Origin: Phallus indusiatus
Taxonomy: Eukaryota > Basidiomycota > Agaricomycetes > Phallales > Phallaceae
Direction: 5' to 3'
Assembly: GCA_027605045.1 (NCBI GenBank)
Contig: JAQFWX010000009.1
Location: 558,001-622,000 of the forward strand
Length of the DNA: 64,000 nucleotides
Positions 1 to 9,855 of this stretch are shown here, in pieces. The notes under the pieces were generated by a model. That model was not told where the DNA came from, did no database searches, and worked only from the letters and a program-made list of their open reading frames with translations. Positions within the stretch are counted from its first letter, which is position 1. The number at the start of each line of letters is the position of its first letter. A program made the position numbers and the translations under genes.

Positions 1-594
1 TCGGTTTCTAAACCCATAGTAACTTTGACGTTCGCGAGTGCTCTACAGATGAGAATATTAATAAAAGAAAAATAGAAAAGGATAGCAAAGATAACGAACT
101 CTCGTGCAGCATCACGCTCTCGAAGGAGACGAGCAGCCACTCGTGTCGCGGCATCTTGTTGATATAAAGCATGGCTCAACTCTTGACGCGTTGAGTTATA
201 TTGTTGTCTTAGAGCATACGTCTCGAGAACAAGCGCGTCCCACTCGTTTTGAAGAGTTTGCAGCAGCGTAGGGATTGAAGTCAAGCTTGGTGGACGCGGA
301 GCAGTAGTTTTGGGATCTAAAGCGAATGCATGAGAATCCAGTTCCAAACAGAATAGTCAACGCCGAGATATGTCTTATAAAACGGCTAAAATTGACATAT
401 TTCAAGAGAGTTTGTGACTACTCACTAGCTTGGACAGTGATGAGGTCCGACTCCTCAAGCTTCTCTCCGGTCATAGGGTCAGTGCCATTTTGTGTGATGT
501 ATTTTGTTATCAAGCGACGTTCATAAACGTGTCCTGATTTTTGAGAAATCACTGGATCTTGAGGAGGTTCACCCGAGATGGCACAGAAAAACAT
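1..594 (-). CDS. prp19: Pre-mRNA-processing factor 19 (U-box E3 ligase), 5' part only
   Basis: Core of the NineTeen complex that activates the spliceosome, with ubiquitin-ligase activity through an N-terminal U-box. Three exons are visible: 594-426, 316-100 and 42-1, where the window cuts the gene. Translation begins [17 protein letters not shown] and continues with the U-box signature ([20 protein letters not shown]), then the linker ([10 protein letters not shown]) and a coiled-coil start ([32 protein letters not shown] helix ending [13 protein letters not shown]). The WD40 repeats expected at the C-terminus lie outside the window. The start is the only in-frame ATG directly before the U-box. 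It diverges from SEC17 across 137 bp. Family assignment is very firm from the U-box and linker; gene completeness cannot be judged. Confidence 0.95.
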
Positions 595-731
595 GGCGCA
601 AAAGTCCGGGAAAGTTTGAAAAAAAACCAGGTGGACAATACGCTCCACTGACGCCCACAAGTATGACATAAGGCTATATCTACTGCCCCCCTCTGGCTTA
701 CTTTAGACTTTTGTAGTCTTCCTCCACGTCA
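595..731. promoter_or_regulatory. Shared divergent promoter of PRP19 and SEC17
   Basis: Only 137 bp separate the two start codons, so both promoters must overlap here. The stretch is pyrimidine-rich on the plus strand near SEC17 and shows no clear TATA box. This is inferred from gene arrangement, not from a recognised motif. Confidence 0.5.
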
Positions 732-1785
732 ATGGTTGCGAAGAGTCAAGGAGACGAATTATTAATTAAAGCCAACAAGAAATTCGATTCTGCGGCTGGA
801 AGCGGAGGATGGTTCAGCTTCAGCTCGTCGTCGAACAAATACGAGGAAGCTGGTGATCTTTACCAGCAAGCTGCCAATCAATACAAAATCGACAAGGATT
901 TCAAGTCTGCTGGCGATTCTTTTGCAAAGGAAGCTGAGTGCCGGGAGAAATCTGGTGAGAACAACGATGCCGCGAATGCATGGTGGAATGCGGCGAAAGC
1001 CTACAAGCAAGGATACCCAGATTGTACGAAAACGATTGTTATCTTTATCATCATTCTCGTCTGACTAGATCGTATGTAGTGGCTATACAGGCATTATTGC
1101 AAACAGTGACCTATCTAACGAAGGAAGGTCGGTTCAGGCAGGCAGCTGATAGAGAGAAGGAGATCGGTCAGATTTACCTTCAGGAGAATAATGACCTTGG
1201 CAAGGCTTGCCAGAGCTTTGAGCGTGCAGCTGAATGGTATGCACAAGAAGATGCAAACGCGTATGCTGATTTGTTTGTCTAACTCGTAAACTGCTTAAAC
1301 ATATTTAATCAGAACCGCCAATGGGTGCTACAAAGATGCCGCTGATCTTCATGCTGAACTAGACGAGTTCCCAGCCGCAATTGCAAACTATGAGAGAATT
1401 GCCAACTATTCTCTCACATCACCTCTTACCAAGTACAGCGTTAAAGAGTATTGGCTAAGGGCCTTATTATGTGCTCTTGCTATGCGGGTTCGTTACCCTA
1501 ACTTTTCCCTATATGATTATCCCACTGAATTACTACCTTTTCAAACAGGATACAGTAACAGCCCGTCGCAATATGACTAAATACAGCACCCAAGACGTAA
1601 CGTTCCCGTCAACAAGAGAAGCCAAATTTGTTAATAGCCTCATCGAGGCACTGGAGAGTGGCGATGTTGAAACGTACACGGCTAACATAGTCGAGTACAA
1701 CGCCGTTGTCAGTCTCGATAATTGGAAGACTTCCATTCTGCTAAAGATAAAGAGAACGATTGAGGATGAAGATCCTCTGACGTAG
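732..1785 (+). CDS. sec17: Alpha-SNAP, vesicular-fusion protein SEC17
   Basis: Adaptor that recruits the NSF ATPase (Sec18) to SNARE complexes and drives their disassembly after membrane fusion, on cytosolic membrane faces. Four exons (732-1023, 1080-1260, 1313-1487, 1549-1785) give a 294-residue protein, the normal family length. Visible hallmarks are the N-terminal ANKKF-SAAGSGGWFSF region with the membrane-binding hydrophobic loop, the TPR-like helices (YEEAGDLYQQAANQYK; FKSAGDSFAKEAECREK; KACQSFERAAEWYAQEDA; AAIANYERIA) and the acidic C-terminus TIEDEDPLT. Introns are 52-61 nt, GT-AG. Its start lies 137 bp from that of PRP19 on the other strand. Assignment is firm. Confidence 0.96.
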
Positions 1786-1879
1786 ACCAACCAATTGTAT
1801 CGATATAATCACCCATAATACATTGTATTTACATCTTTAACTTTGTAGTTATATATTTAATGACGACGATAATGATGAG

Positions 1880-3199
1880 ATGATGACGGATTTGTACTAT
1901 AATTGGCCTAGGAAACTACATAAGTTAAGCTTGAAAATGACACGTAAGCTGTGCTCCTCGTTACAAACCGACCCTGATGCGCGCAGAATCTTCACCACCT
2001 TCGCCATGTATCTTTTGGCACGCCTATTCCTCCTCATAATCCATACCATTTATGGGCTAAAAAATCTCCTATTCTCTGTCATTCCTTCCCGCACACCAAA
2101 ACCACTCTTAGCACGGCGCCGCAAACTCCCGACGCACATTTCGCTCATCCTCGTTCCCGACCCTGAAAACCGCAATGTCAACGAAGAAAAAGCTGCAATG
2201 CAACAATGCATTGAAAGAGCTGTGAACTGGTCTCAAACTTTGGGTATACCAACACTCAGCATTTATGAAAAAGAGGGCAGGTGCGTGTGTGGATCGGCTT
2301 TTTTAGACAACAGCGCATGGTTTACTAAAAGAGAGCTTTGATTTATCACTTAGCATAAATGATCTTGTCCTCCCTTTTAATAACTCAGAGACACGTGGCA
2401 AGACTACGGCGACTGAATTCTCGAATAGATTGACTCCTCCATCGTCCGACATAGACTCCTCATCTGAACAACTAGTGAACGCAAATCCGCTCGGCTGTGT
2501 AATCAATACCATAAAAATACCCTATGTGTCGAAAAACAAGATTGCTAAAGAGACAAACCTAGTGACCGTAGAAAAGAAGACCGCAAAAAGCAAAAAGGAC
2601 AACCGTAAGCGCATAGCACAATATTCCTAGAATTCAGACTAACCCCGCTTATGAAGATGCAAGATCCAGAAACCAAATACTTACACTACATCTACTTTCT
2701 AGAGAAGCTTCTAAGCCTGCGTTGGCGGAAGTCACTAAGACCATGATACAAAAACATGCCAAAGACATGCCGGAAGACAAATTTAAGCTGGACGTGGATG
2801 GCCTGAATACAATGTTAGAAGGTAGTTATCTCTTCTTCATAACGTGTTTCAAGTTGGTCTCAATGTGTATCTTCCAGAGGAATCAGGTTTCGCACCCCCG
2901 GATCTGCTTATTATTTATATGCTGTATCCGTCTACAGCACCTGTAGAAACGCACGGATACCCACCATGGCATATGCGACTGTCCGAAATTTAGTAAGCCC
3001 TTCAATAATAATCACATGCATCACATTACTGAAGATCTTGTCTGAACACAGCTATAAGCCACGGCATGGAGGAATTCTCCGAGGTATATTAAGACTTCTC
3101 AGTCGCAAACTCGACAATCCGCCGTACCCGATGTCGGAATTAGACTTCCGGCGGGCATTAGACCAATATTCCGATGCCCAATTTAATGTAGGCAAATGA
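1880..3199 (+). CDS. nus1: NUS1-type subunit of dehydrodolichyl diphosphate synthase
   Basis: Non-catalytic (Nogo-B receptor-like) partner of the cis-prenyltransferase that makes dolichol for protein glycosylation at the ER. Five exons (2277-2313 removed as a tentative intron; 1880-2276, 2314-2604, 2657-2821, 2878-2992, 3052-3199) give 371 residues. An N-terminal hydrophobic segment near residues 34-60 (FAMYLLARLFLLIIHTIYGL) fits an ER anchor. Conserved blocks are THISLILVPD, GIPTLSIYEKE, LTLHLLSREASKPALAEVTK, PPDLLIIY, GYPPWHMRLSEI and FRRALDQYSDAQF. The C-terminal RxG motif reads NVG. The first intron fits the frame only with a GC donor and is just 37 nt. The start could be 1880 or 1883; both give the same protein apart from one Met. 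Confidence 0.9.
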
Positions 3200-3731
3200 A
3201 AATCAAAGAAGAAGGGAGCAAAAATGCCATAACTTATTCAATTATACATGGACTCCCTACTGAAGCGCTTGTAGCCACTTTCACATACAGGTCTCTATTT
3301 GTCACAATTCACTTGAACATTGAAGGCAACATAAAAATCCAACAGACTTGTCCCAATATAGTCGCTTGTGATTCGATGACGAAAAGATATTACATACTAG
3401 TATATGTGTTCGGCCACTCCATCCACCCGCCCCTCTCGTCTTTTAACATGGACTTCATACATTGGGGTCGGAGCTAAGCTAGCGAACTGGTTCTTGATTA
3501 ATTGATTCATGCGACTGGTACTCGGCTAAATGAATTTCAATTCCAATCTGACAGTGTTTCTCAGCCGCCGAAGCTGATTGGTCTCAACTCGCTTCTTGAG
3601 AAACACATCTTACCACACAATTGAGATTTTGACATGTGAGTCAATGATGAGAACAGGAATCAAAAACTCAAATGCAAATGTATATATAAAGGCTTAGAAG
3701 ATCGCGAGTGAATAGCAATTTGATTTTGCGT
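3200..3731 (+). promoter_or_regulatory. Upstream region of the DUF2235 gene with TATA box
   Basis: Non-coding 532 bp. A TATA-like run lies at 3681-3690, about 42 bp before the ATG at 3732. A 10-bp perfect inverted repeat GTGTTTCTCA (3554-3563) / TGAGAAACAC (3597-3606) sits about 130-180 bp upstream. I found no supported gene here; a 93-codon open frame at 3196-3477 has no family features. Confidence 0.45.
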
Positions 3732-5883
3732 ATGGCTGACACAACCGCTCACATAGTTCACAAGAGAATTATCGTCTGCTGCGATGGGACATGGCAAGGT
3801 ATGTGTACATGTTCTTTCCTCGATACTTCTCATATTAACAATGTCGTTAAACTAGATGGTGTAGTTCAAGAACACCGCTGGCAATACTCGAATATTTTGA
3901 AGCTATCCAGAGCTTTGAATCTCCAGGACAATAGAACGTAAAATCAAAAGTGTCTCTGTGATAATAATCCAACCTGACGCGCCTGAACATAGCACACCGC
4001 CAACTCCACAGATTGTCTTCTACCAAACTGGCGTTGGGAGTCAGCACAATATCTATTCCGAATATGTTGAAGGTCTGTGCTGTGTGAAATGATATCACTA
4101 CGGTTAACGAATACCGCTCGTGAATAGGTGCCACAGGAGCTGACCTGGCGGATAAAGTGCAAGAAGCTTACGCGTTCGTCGCACAGTAAGTCCATCGGAA
4201 TCAAAACCGCAAATCATTTTTCTGATCCTCTCTTCGCCCCATACAGTAACTACCAGCCAGGTGACGAAGTCAGTGCCCAAGGAAGTTCCTATCTGTCTGG
4301 ATTCTCATCTTTCCAATTCAATTTGACAGATATTTTTGTTTGGCTTCTCGCGAGGGGCATACACGGCTCGAATGGTCGCCGATTTTATCGTATGTTTACG
4401 TCTTCATGATCTTTATTAATATCTGAAGTCTATTATTATCTACTTTCCTGATAGGGCCGGATAGGCGTCTTGGACAAAAAAGACATGGATCGCTTCGCGG
4501 ATATTTTTATCGCGTACCAGAAGAGAGGCAATACTAGTGATCCTAAAGGTATAACCACAGTGCATATATGCTCAATGGTTATATTTACTGAAAGTCCTAT
4601 TTTTGAATAACAGTCAAAGCCGAATGCAACGCTCAATTGCTCAACTACAAGGACATCATGGACAATGGGAGACGACGTGCTGACAGTGATAAGGACGGTT
4701 TCACCATTGAGTAAATTCTCATTGCCTTCTTTCTGTTTCTATTGACACTCATTATCCCAGGTGTGTTGGTGTATTTGATACCGTGGGCTCTCTGGGGCTG
4801 CCTAAAGAATTAACCTGGTGGAGTAAGAACTTCAAAGAACTTTTCGGTTTCAACGACAGAAGACTGGGATTACATATTAAGCGGGCTTATCATGCTATGG
4901 CTCTGAACGAGACAAGAAAAGACTTTGTTCGTCTTTAGTTCTATGACGTTCCCAACAGACTAATTAATTAACCAACTATCTTTGATCGCATATAGGACGT
5001 GGCTAAGTTCGAACAGCGGCCTGAAGGTATTGAGAAAGGTCAAACTTTGAAACAAGTATGGTTCCCAGGTGAGATAGCACTTTACGCAACCGCTTCCTTT
5101 CATCCAAAATGATTAACATGGCACCAAGGGTCCCACTCGGATGTGAGCATTCTTGTTTTCTGTGATTTCCAAAATCTCATGCTTCTCAGATTGGAGGTGG
5201 ATGGATGAGACACGATTTGTCTGATCTTACTCTAGCATGGATGGCGGTATGTTTCTATCAATCCTCACGCACGGCAACAAAAATGACAAAGATAATGATG
5301 ATTAGGCCAATGTTGAAGATATACTTTCCATTGACAGAGATTACCTCTATAGTCTGCCACAGCCCGTAGCTGAGTGGGGAAAACAATATCCTCACGAGTA
5401 AGCGCATATACGTCACTACAGTATTTTCTCCCAGTCTGAGTTGACATTCACCTTAGCCCTCAAACTGGTATCTTCAAATTAGCATTCGAAATCCAACGCA
5501 CCCTACCCACCCAAACAGACAACATCACACACGAATACGTCCACAGCTGCGTCCACGAACAAAGAGTCCAAATACCCCAACTTCTCACGAATATCAAAAC
5601 AAACCCAACTCTTGTGACAGATCTCCACGACTTGGAAGCAAACATGAAACGAGTTTGGAATTATATTCCAAAAGAAGATTTCACGGATGAGAAATCGGAG
5701 ACTAACTTGGAGAATCAGTCTCAGAGTGCGATGATAAAGTCGTTGGAGAATATGGCTAAGAAGACTGCTGAGAATGAGATGCGGTCTGAAGTTATGGTTG
5801 ATGAAGGTGGACGTCCGAGGTATCAGGAGTCGTGGATTGGATCTATTGTTCATGAGCTATTTGGGGGGCACCATAAATCATGA
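3732..5883 (+). CDS. DUF2235 (Tle1-like) alpha/beta hydrolase
   Basis: Member of the DUF2235 family, whose bacterial relatives include type VI secretion phospholipases; fungal members are widespread and mostly uncharacterised. Fourteen exons (including a 14-nt exon at 5129-5142) join to 462 residues. The order of motifs fits the family: IIVCCDGTWQDG near the N-terminus, FYQTGVGSQHN, then the nucleophile elbow GFSRGA (Ser within GxSxG) at about residue 123, CVGVFDTVGSLGLP, HAMALNETRKDF, and WFPGSHSDIGGGW carrying the probable catalytic Asp and His region. There is no signal peptide, so it is probably intracellular. The start is the first ATG after the TATA box; the exon 5-6 junction falls just before the active site. 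Substrate is unknown. Confidence 0.88.
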
Positions 5884-6010
5884 GTGAAAGCCCAAATAGT
5901 GGGTTTGCTCTTAAACTTTTCTTGATATTTCCATTCTCGCTTTTTCTTGTGTCATAACACTGCTTCATTTCTTCCTAGTCGATGTGATTAATGTAACTAT
6001 ATGCTATTAT

Positions 6011-8144
6011 TTATATTCCAATGCTGGCTTCAACTGATCCACGTTCGACACTGGGCAACGTCGCACGCCAAACCATAAATTGGTTGTCCACGTTGGATCC
6101 TGCGTTGTAGGCAGCTCCAGCGGCGAACCCATCCGTTGTCAAAAAGTCGTTATCGGACTATGTAACAACCATGAAACGTCACTTATCAATAGATGAGAGT
6201 TTAAAAAAAAACAGTCACTCACGGCAGTCATGATGAAATAGTCGTCTGGGAAGTTGGGGTCGCCTACGGGAGCGACAGCTAAACTTTCCCATTTGGAGTT
6301 CAACAGTGTCGGATCAATTGGTACACCTTTTGAAAAATGAGATTTGACAATCAACATCTTGTTACCCCAAAAAAGTATTTTCCCTTCTCACCATTGTGTA
6401 AACCAAATCGACCCAGTTGCACGGGATCGATCATACTGATAAACGGTTGATATACAGCAGGAGTTATTCCTTCAACGATGACACCGTCTACTGCTATAGG
6501 GTTAGCAGGACTGTCGAATTTGGTGTGTGCGATATTGGTTGCTTTTGATACATCAAACAAATCGATGTTCCTAAAGGTTGTTATTGTTAGTGTTCAATGT
6601 ACTACGAATAATCAGAATGTTCGTGCACTGAACTTGTAATCGGATTTCTCGTTTCCTACTCCATCTCCGTTTCCGTTTCCATCACGGGCTAAAACCAAGA
6701 ACTGGGTATCTGTTAGATAATGGAATTCGGATTGTGCGAAGGTATGGTTGTTTTTGGCTTTCTGTTTCAAAGAGTCAGGATCGTGACGATGAGCTGATTC
6801 TTATTTTAGTGGTCGTACCCGTGGAAGAGGAACAACATATTCTGCGACATATACAGGAGGGATCAGGAGTGCATCACCAATTATGTCATATGCAAGGAAA
6901 CGAGTGTTTTGTTCTGTTTCTTTTGTGGTACCACCGTCTTGAATTGTAGCACTCTGGAGTAATGCAAATAATTTCGATCCAGAGGGATTGGTTGTCAAGC
7001 TGAATTGCAAAAAGGTCAAGATCAGTTTCGGAAGTAGCATGCTGAAATCGATCTTACCCTTCATACCCTGAACAAAAAGAGCTATTAAAAGCTAGTGTAT
7101 ATGAAAGGCAGTCGAATGCATACCTTGATTTGCGGCTCTTCCTGTTGTAGGGTCAATACTAGCCGTGAAGTTTAGGACAGGCTTGGAAACTCCAGAAACA
7201 TTCTGGAAGGGTAGAATAGCATCGGGTGCTTCGATGGACCGAATTAAAGAACCATCCGGACCGAAAAGATGAATGTGGGGTCCATATTCGTCCGAAACCC
7301 AGACCCTGAGGATTGTGTGGGTAATCTTTTTCTTTTTTTCTTGAAAAGGTAGAGAAAGGGTAGAGATTTGCTTACGTTCCATCGGCGTTGAGAACGAGAC
7401 CTTCGGCGTCGAGATTGAGGTGATTAAATGTTTTGTTGGCGATAGGATCCGGAGGATCGAGAACGAGACCGACAAGTTCGGAAGGTCGGACGGCGAGCGA
7501 GTCTAAACCCGTAGTGAATTTATTTTGTCGTTCGGTGTAGAGTAATGTCGATTTATATGTCAACGCAAGTGTTTTTTGAGAGTCGTTGAATGAGAGAGGG
7601 GTGGAATTGTAGTAGGGATTTAAGGTGAATGCCACTTCGTGATGACGCCCCCGGTAGTTGATCGTTCCGTCGCTAAAAAGGTTTAATTAGGTGAGAGAGA
7701 CACACACGGAAACGAAAGCATGCATAACGTACACGTTGAATCCGCGATCTGGTTGTACGATTACAGAGCCAGAATATGAACCGTCCTTGTTTTGCGTCCA
7801 TGTACCATGTTTCAGCGCAATGGCGGAACCAACACCACCAAAGGTTTCTCCCGTCGAATCCCTAAATGCGGCTGGGATCAGACCAAACGCCACCATACCC
7901 TTTGGAAATGAAAGGAACGTCATCAGAGATCATTGGCAATGATGGTTAAAGGTTTTGATGCAGATCATACCTTATTGATGAAGGTCTTGCCATTCAGAGT
8001 AACATTGACGAAGTTAGCTGGATCTGGCTCAGGACGAGAAGGAGGCGGAGGTGAAGGCTTCTTTCCAAATGACGGGCTAGCAAGCACGTTTCCTGTGTTG
8101 CAGAACAAGGCTGCTAGAAGAATAACCCCGGAGATTCGTCTCAT
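6011..8144 (-). CDS. Secreted phytase-like esterase (PF13449 type), paralog A
   Basis: Protein of the 'esterase-like activity of phytase' family; fungal members are secreted and of unproven substrate. Ten exons (8144-7971, 7899-7733, 7672-7376, 7305-7124, 7067-7058, 6999-6819, 6761-6634, 6570-6392, 6326-6223, 6157-6011) give 522 residues. A signal peptide is evident (MRRISGVILLAALFCNTGNVLA). Family landmarks are FGGVGSAIAL, VQPDRGFNV, LNADGTVWVSDEYGPHIHLF, LDAEGLVL, FLVLARDGNGNGDG and the C-terminal block from SDNDFLTTDG to VWRATLPSVE. Exon 5 is only 10 nt. All introns are GT-AG. It lies tail-to-tail with the DUF2235 gene (127 bp) and has a broken paralog at 11929-14394. Confidence 0.88.
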
Positions 8145-8872
8145 TGTGATTCTACTGCCAACAAGTTGTGGTGGTGGGCTTCCAGAACAACAGGGAAAGG
8201 AATCGAGTAGCACATCATTAATGAAAAAAGAATGTCATTTTATAAAGACTCGATGGATATGGCGCAAATTTATCGGGTGATTTTGAGTGAGTACTATGGG
8301 TAATGTACGCTTCGCACGCTGGTGTTCGTTTTGAACGCACGTGCGGGTAAGAAATGGACGGTGATTGGGTGTTCACGTTGACCATGTGGGTCTCATATTA
8401 TTTTCCAGGGGAAGTTCATAAAGTTGTCGACCTGGAATTGATCTATAGGTCACGTAAACCCTGCCAACGGTAAATGCAAATGACATACATACGTACATAG
8501 CTAATGTGTGAAAAGCTCCGAATTGGCAGGGCAGACTCACGTCGAGTGGCGCGCATTGATAAGACGCCATATTCGTATTGTTCGTATCATTTGTACGCAC
8601 ATCCCGAGAGGTGTCAAGTCCAGTCCCAGAGTCGAAGATTCACGGATTTAGGTATCAAAAGTCGGACGCGCAGCCTGAAATACTAGATAGTGACAGCATT
8701 GTTCCTGGGTCACTGGGAAACCTAAAGGCCTAATTGCCGAACTTGCCTTTCAGATTTGAGTCATGCAAAGTATTATACTTAGAATATCATAGACTTGCGA
8801 GACCAGTAGCAAGATGGCTACCAAGCTCGAACACCCAGCTTGGTCAGCAGTAACCATACCGGGAACCTGGCT

Positions 8873-8910
8873 GTAACAGCGGCAACTCGGCAATAGTTTG
8901 CCGCTGTTAC
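8873..8910. repeat. 13-bp perfect inverted repeat (hairpin)
   Basis: GTAACAGCGGCAA (8873-8885) is followed after 12 nt by its exact complement TTGCCGCTGTTAC (8898-8910). The stem is GC-rich within AT-rich surroundings. Function unknown; it could be an internal part of the surrounding repeat element. Confidence 0.6.
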
Positions 8911-9141
8911 CGCAATGTCACATTACCTATATTTCATTATAATAATTCTGTTTTTCTATTTTTTGTTTATAATTATAATGATAATAATTAAAAATAATGA
9001 TATGAGACTCGTTTTATGATTATGTTTCTTATCCGGAATCAAAAATAGTGAGCTATAAATTAAATTTTTTATTTGAGACTATGATTCTTATGCCGTATGT
9101 CTATAGATATGAAAGATTGGCCTGGATTCCAATGTGTTCAT

Positions 9142-9213
9142 GCCTCAGTGGTATATGTGTGATTTACTGAGATGGCTTTTTTGTGACTCGGGGGTTCGAT
9201 TCCCCTCGAGGCC
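9142..9213 (+). pseudogene. tRNA-like sequence, probable tRNA relic
   Basis: The 72-nt segment has a perfect B box (GGTTCGATTCC) with a T arm of five pairs, an A-box-like TGGTATATGTG, acceptor ends GCCTC/GAGGC, exactly 41 nt between acceptor and T stem, and a T-run terminator about 3 nt downstream. The anticodon stem (around 9168-9184) does not pair and no anticodon can be read with confidence. It is best read as a decayed tRNA or the head of a tRNA-derived SINE; the isotype is unresolved. Confidence 0.4.
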
Positions 9214-9360
9214 TGTTTTTTTTTTGTTAGATATAAACACTTCGAAAGAGCGCTTATTCTTGTTCAAGGTATTGGATTTCTCATTTGTGGGACTCTTGGC
9301 ATTAGATTTATGTGTTAAAACTTCAAAGGCATGACTTTGTGAAGCAAAAGTTAAAAATGA

Positions 9361-9433
9361 GGGAGGACCCGAATTCGAACCCGAGACCCAGCGCCCCCTC
9401 AGCAGGCGCTTAGGCCTCTGAGCCACGCAAGAC
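9361..9433 (-). pseudogene. tRNA-Ser(GCU)-like relic
   Basis: Read on the minus strand it has an excellent A box (TGGCTCAGAGG) and a near-consensus B box (GGTTCGAATTC), with CTGCTGA in the anticodon-loop position as in tRNA-Ser(GCU). The anticodon stem carries extra G residues and the acceptor arms do not pair. It looks like a degenerate tRNA or tRNA-derived SINE head rather than a working gene. Confidence 0.35.
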
Positions 9434-9855
9434 ACATGTTCTGGGCTCATCTGTATCATTCATATGCTGTTTATCCTCAAATAGAAGTAATAAATGAATT
9501 TTAAATATTCAAATTGTTAAATAATTAATACTTCGCATATATTTCTTCCTTCGCCAGGCTGGCGGAACGGGCGCCTCTGAGTTTGTCTGCCGAACAGCCG
9601 CTGAGTCAGCTGGGTGTTCGAGCTGTTATTTCTAGCAAGATGTAGCCTGCAATGGGCCGAATCTGAAGCCAGCACGCACGGAATGCGAAGTCTATGGGCG
9701 CTAGTGAGTTTTTGGTGCCTGATTTATGATGATGGATATATTAACTCTGACTAGTCGCTCTAAGTCTTTGCTCTACACAATGCCCCTACACTCTCCTCAT
9801 TTATTGACGTTCAAGCATGTTAAAATCCCTGGCCTTAAACCAGGCCATCCTTGGT

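Larger units (their letters stand above)
8824..9624. repeat. Unidentified element bounded by 17-bp inverted repeats
   Basis: A perfect 17-bp inverted repeat, AGCTCGAACACCCAGCT at 8824-8840 and its complement at 9608-9624, bounds about 800 bp of AT-rich DNA. Similarity continues weakly inward (TGGTCAGCAG versus GACTCAGCGG). No obvious target-site duplication flanks it and no transposase is encoded. Inside are a 13-bp hairpin and two tRNA-like segments. It could be a degenerate non-autonomous DNA transposon or a foldback; this is inference from the repeat alone. Confidence 0.45.
8145..9855. other. Repeat-rich intergenic region
   Basis: Apart from the promoter of phytase-like paralog A and the inverted-repeat element and tRNA-like segments listed separately, I see no protein-coding gene in these 1.7 kb. 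The centre (about 8930-9100 and 9480-9540) is strongly AT-rich. Confidence 0.5.
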
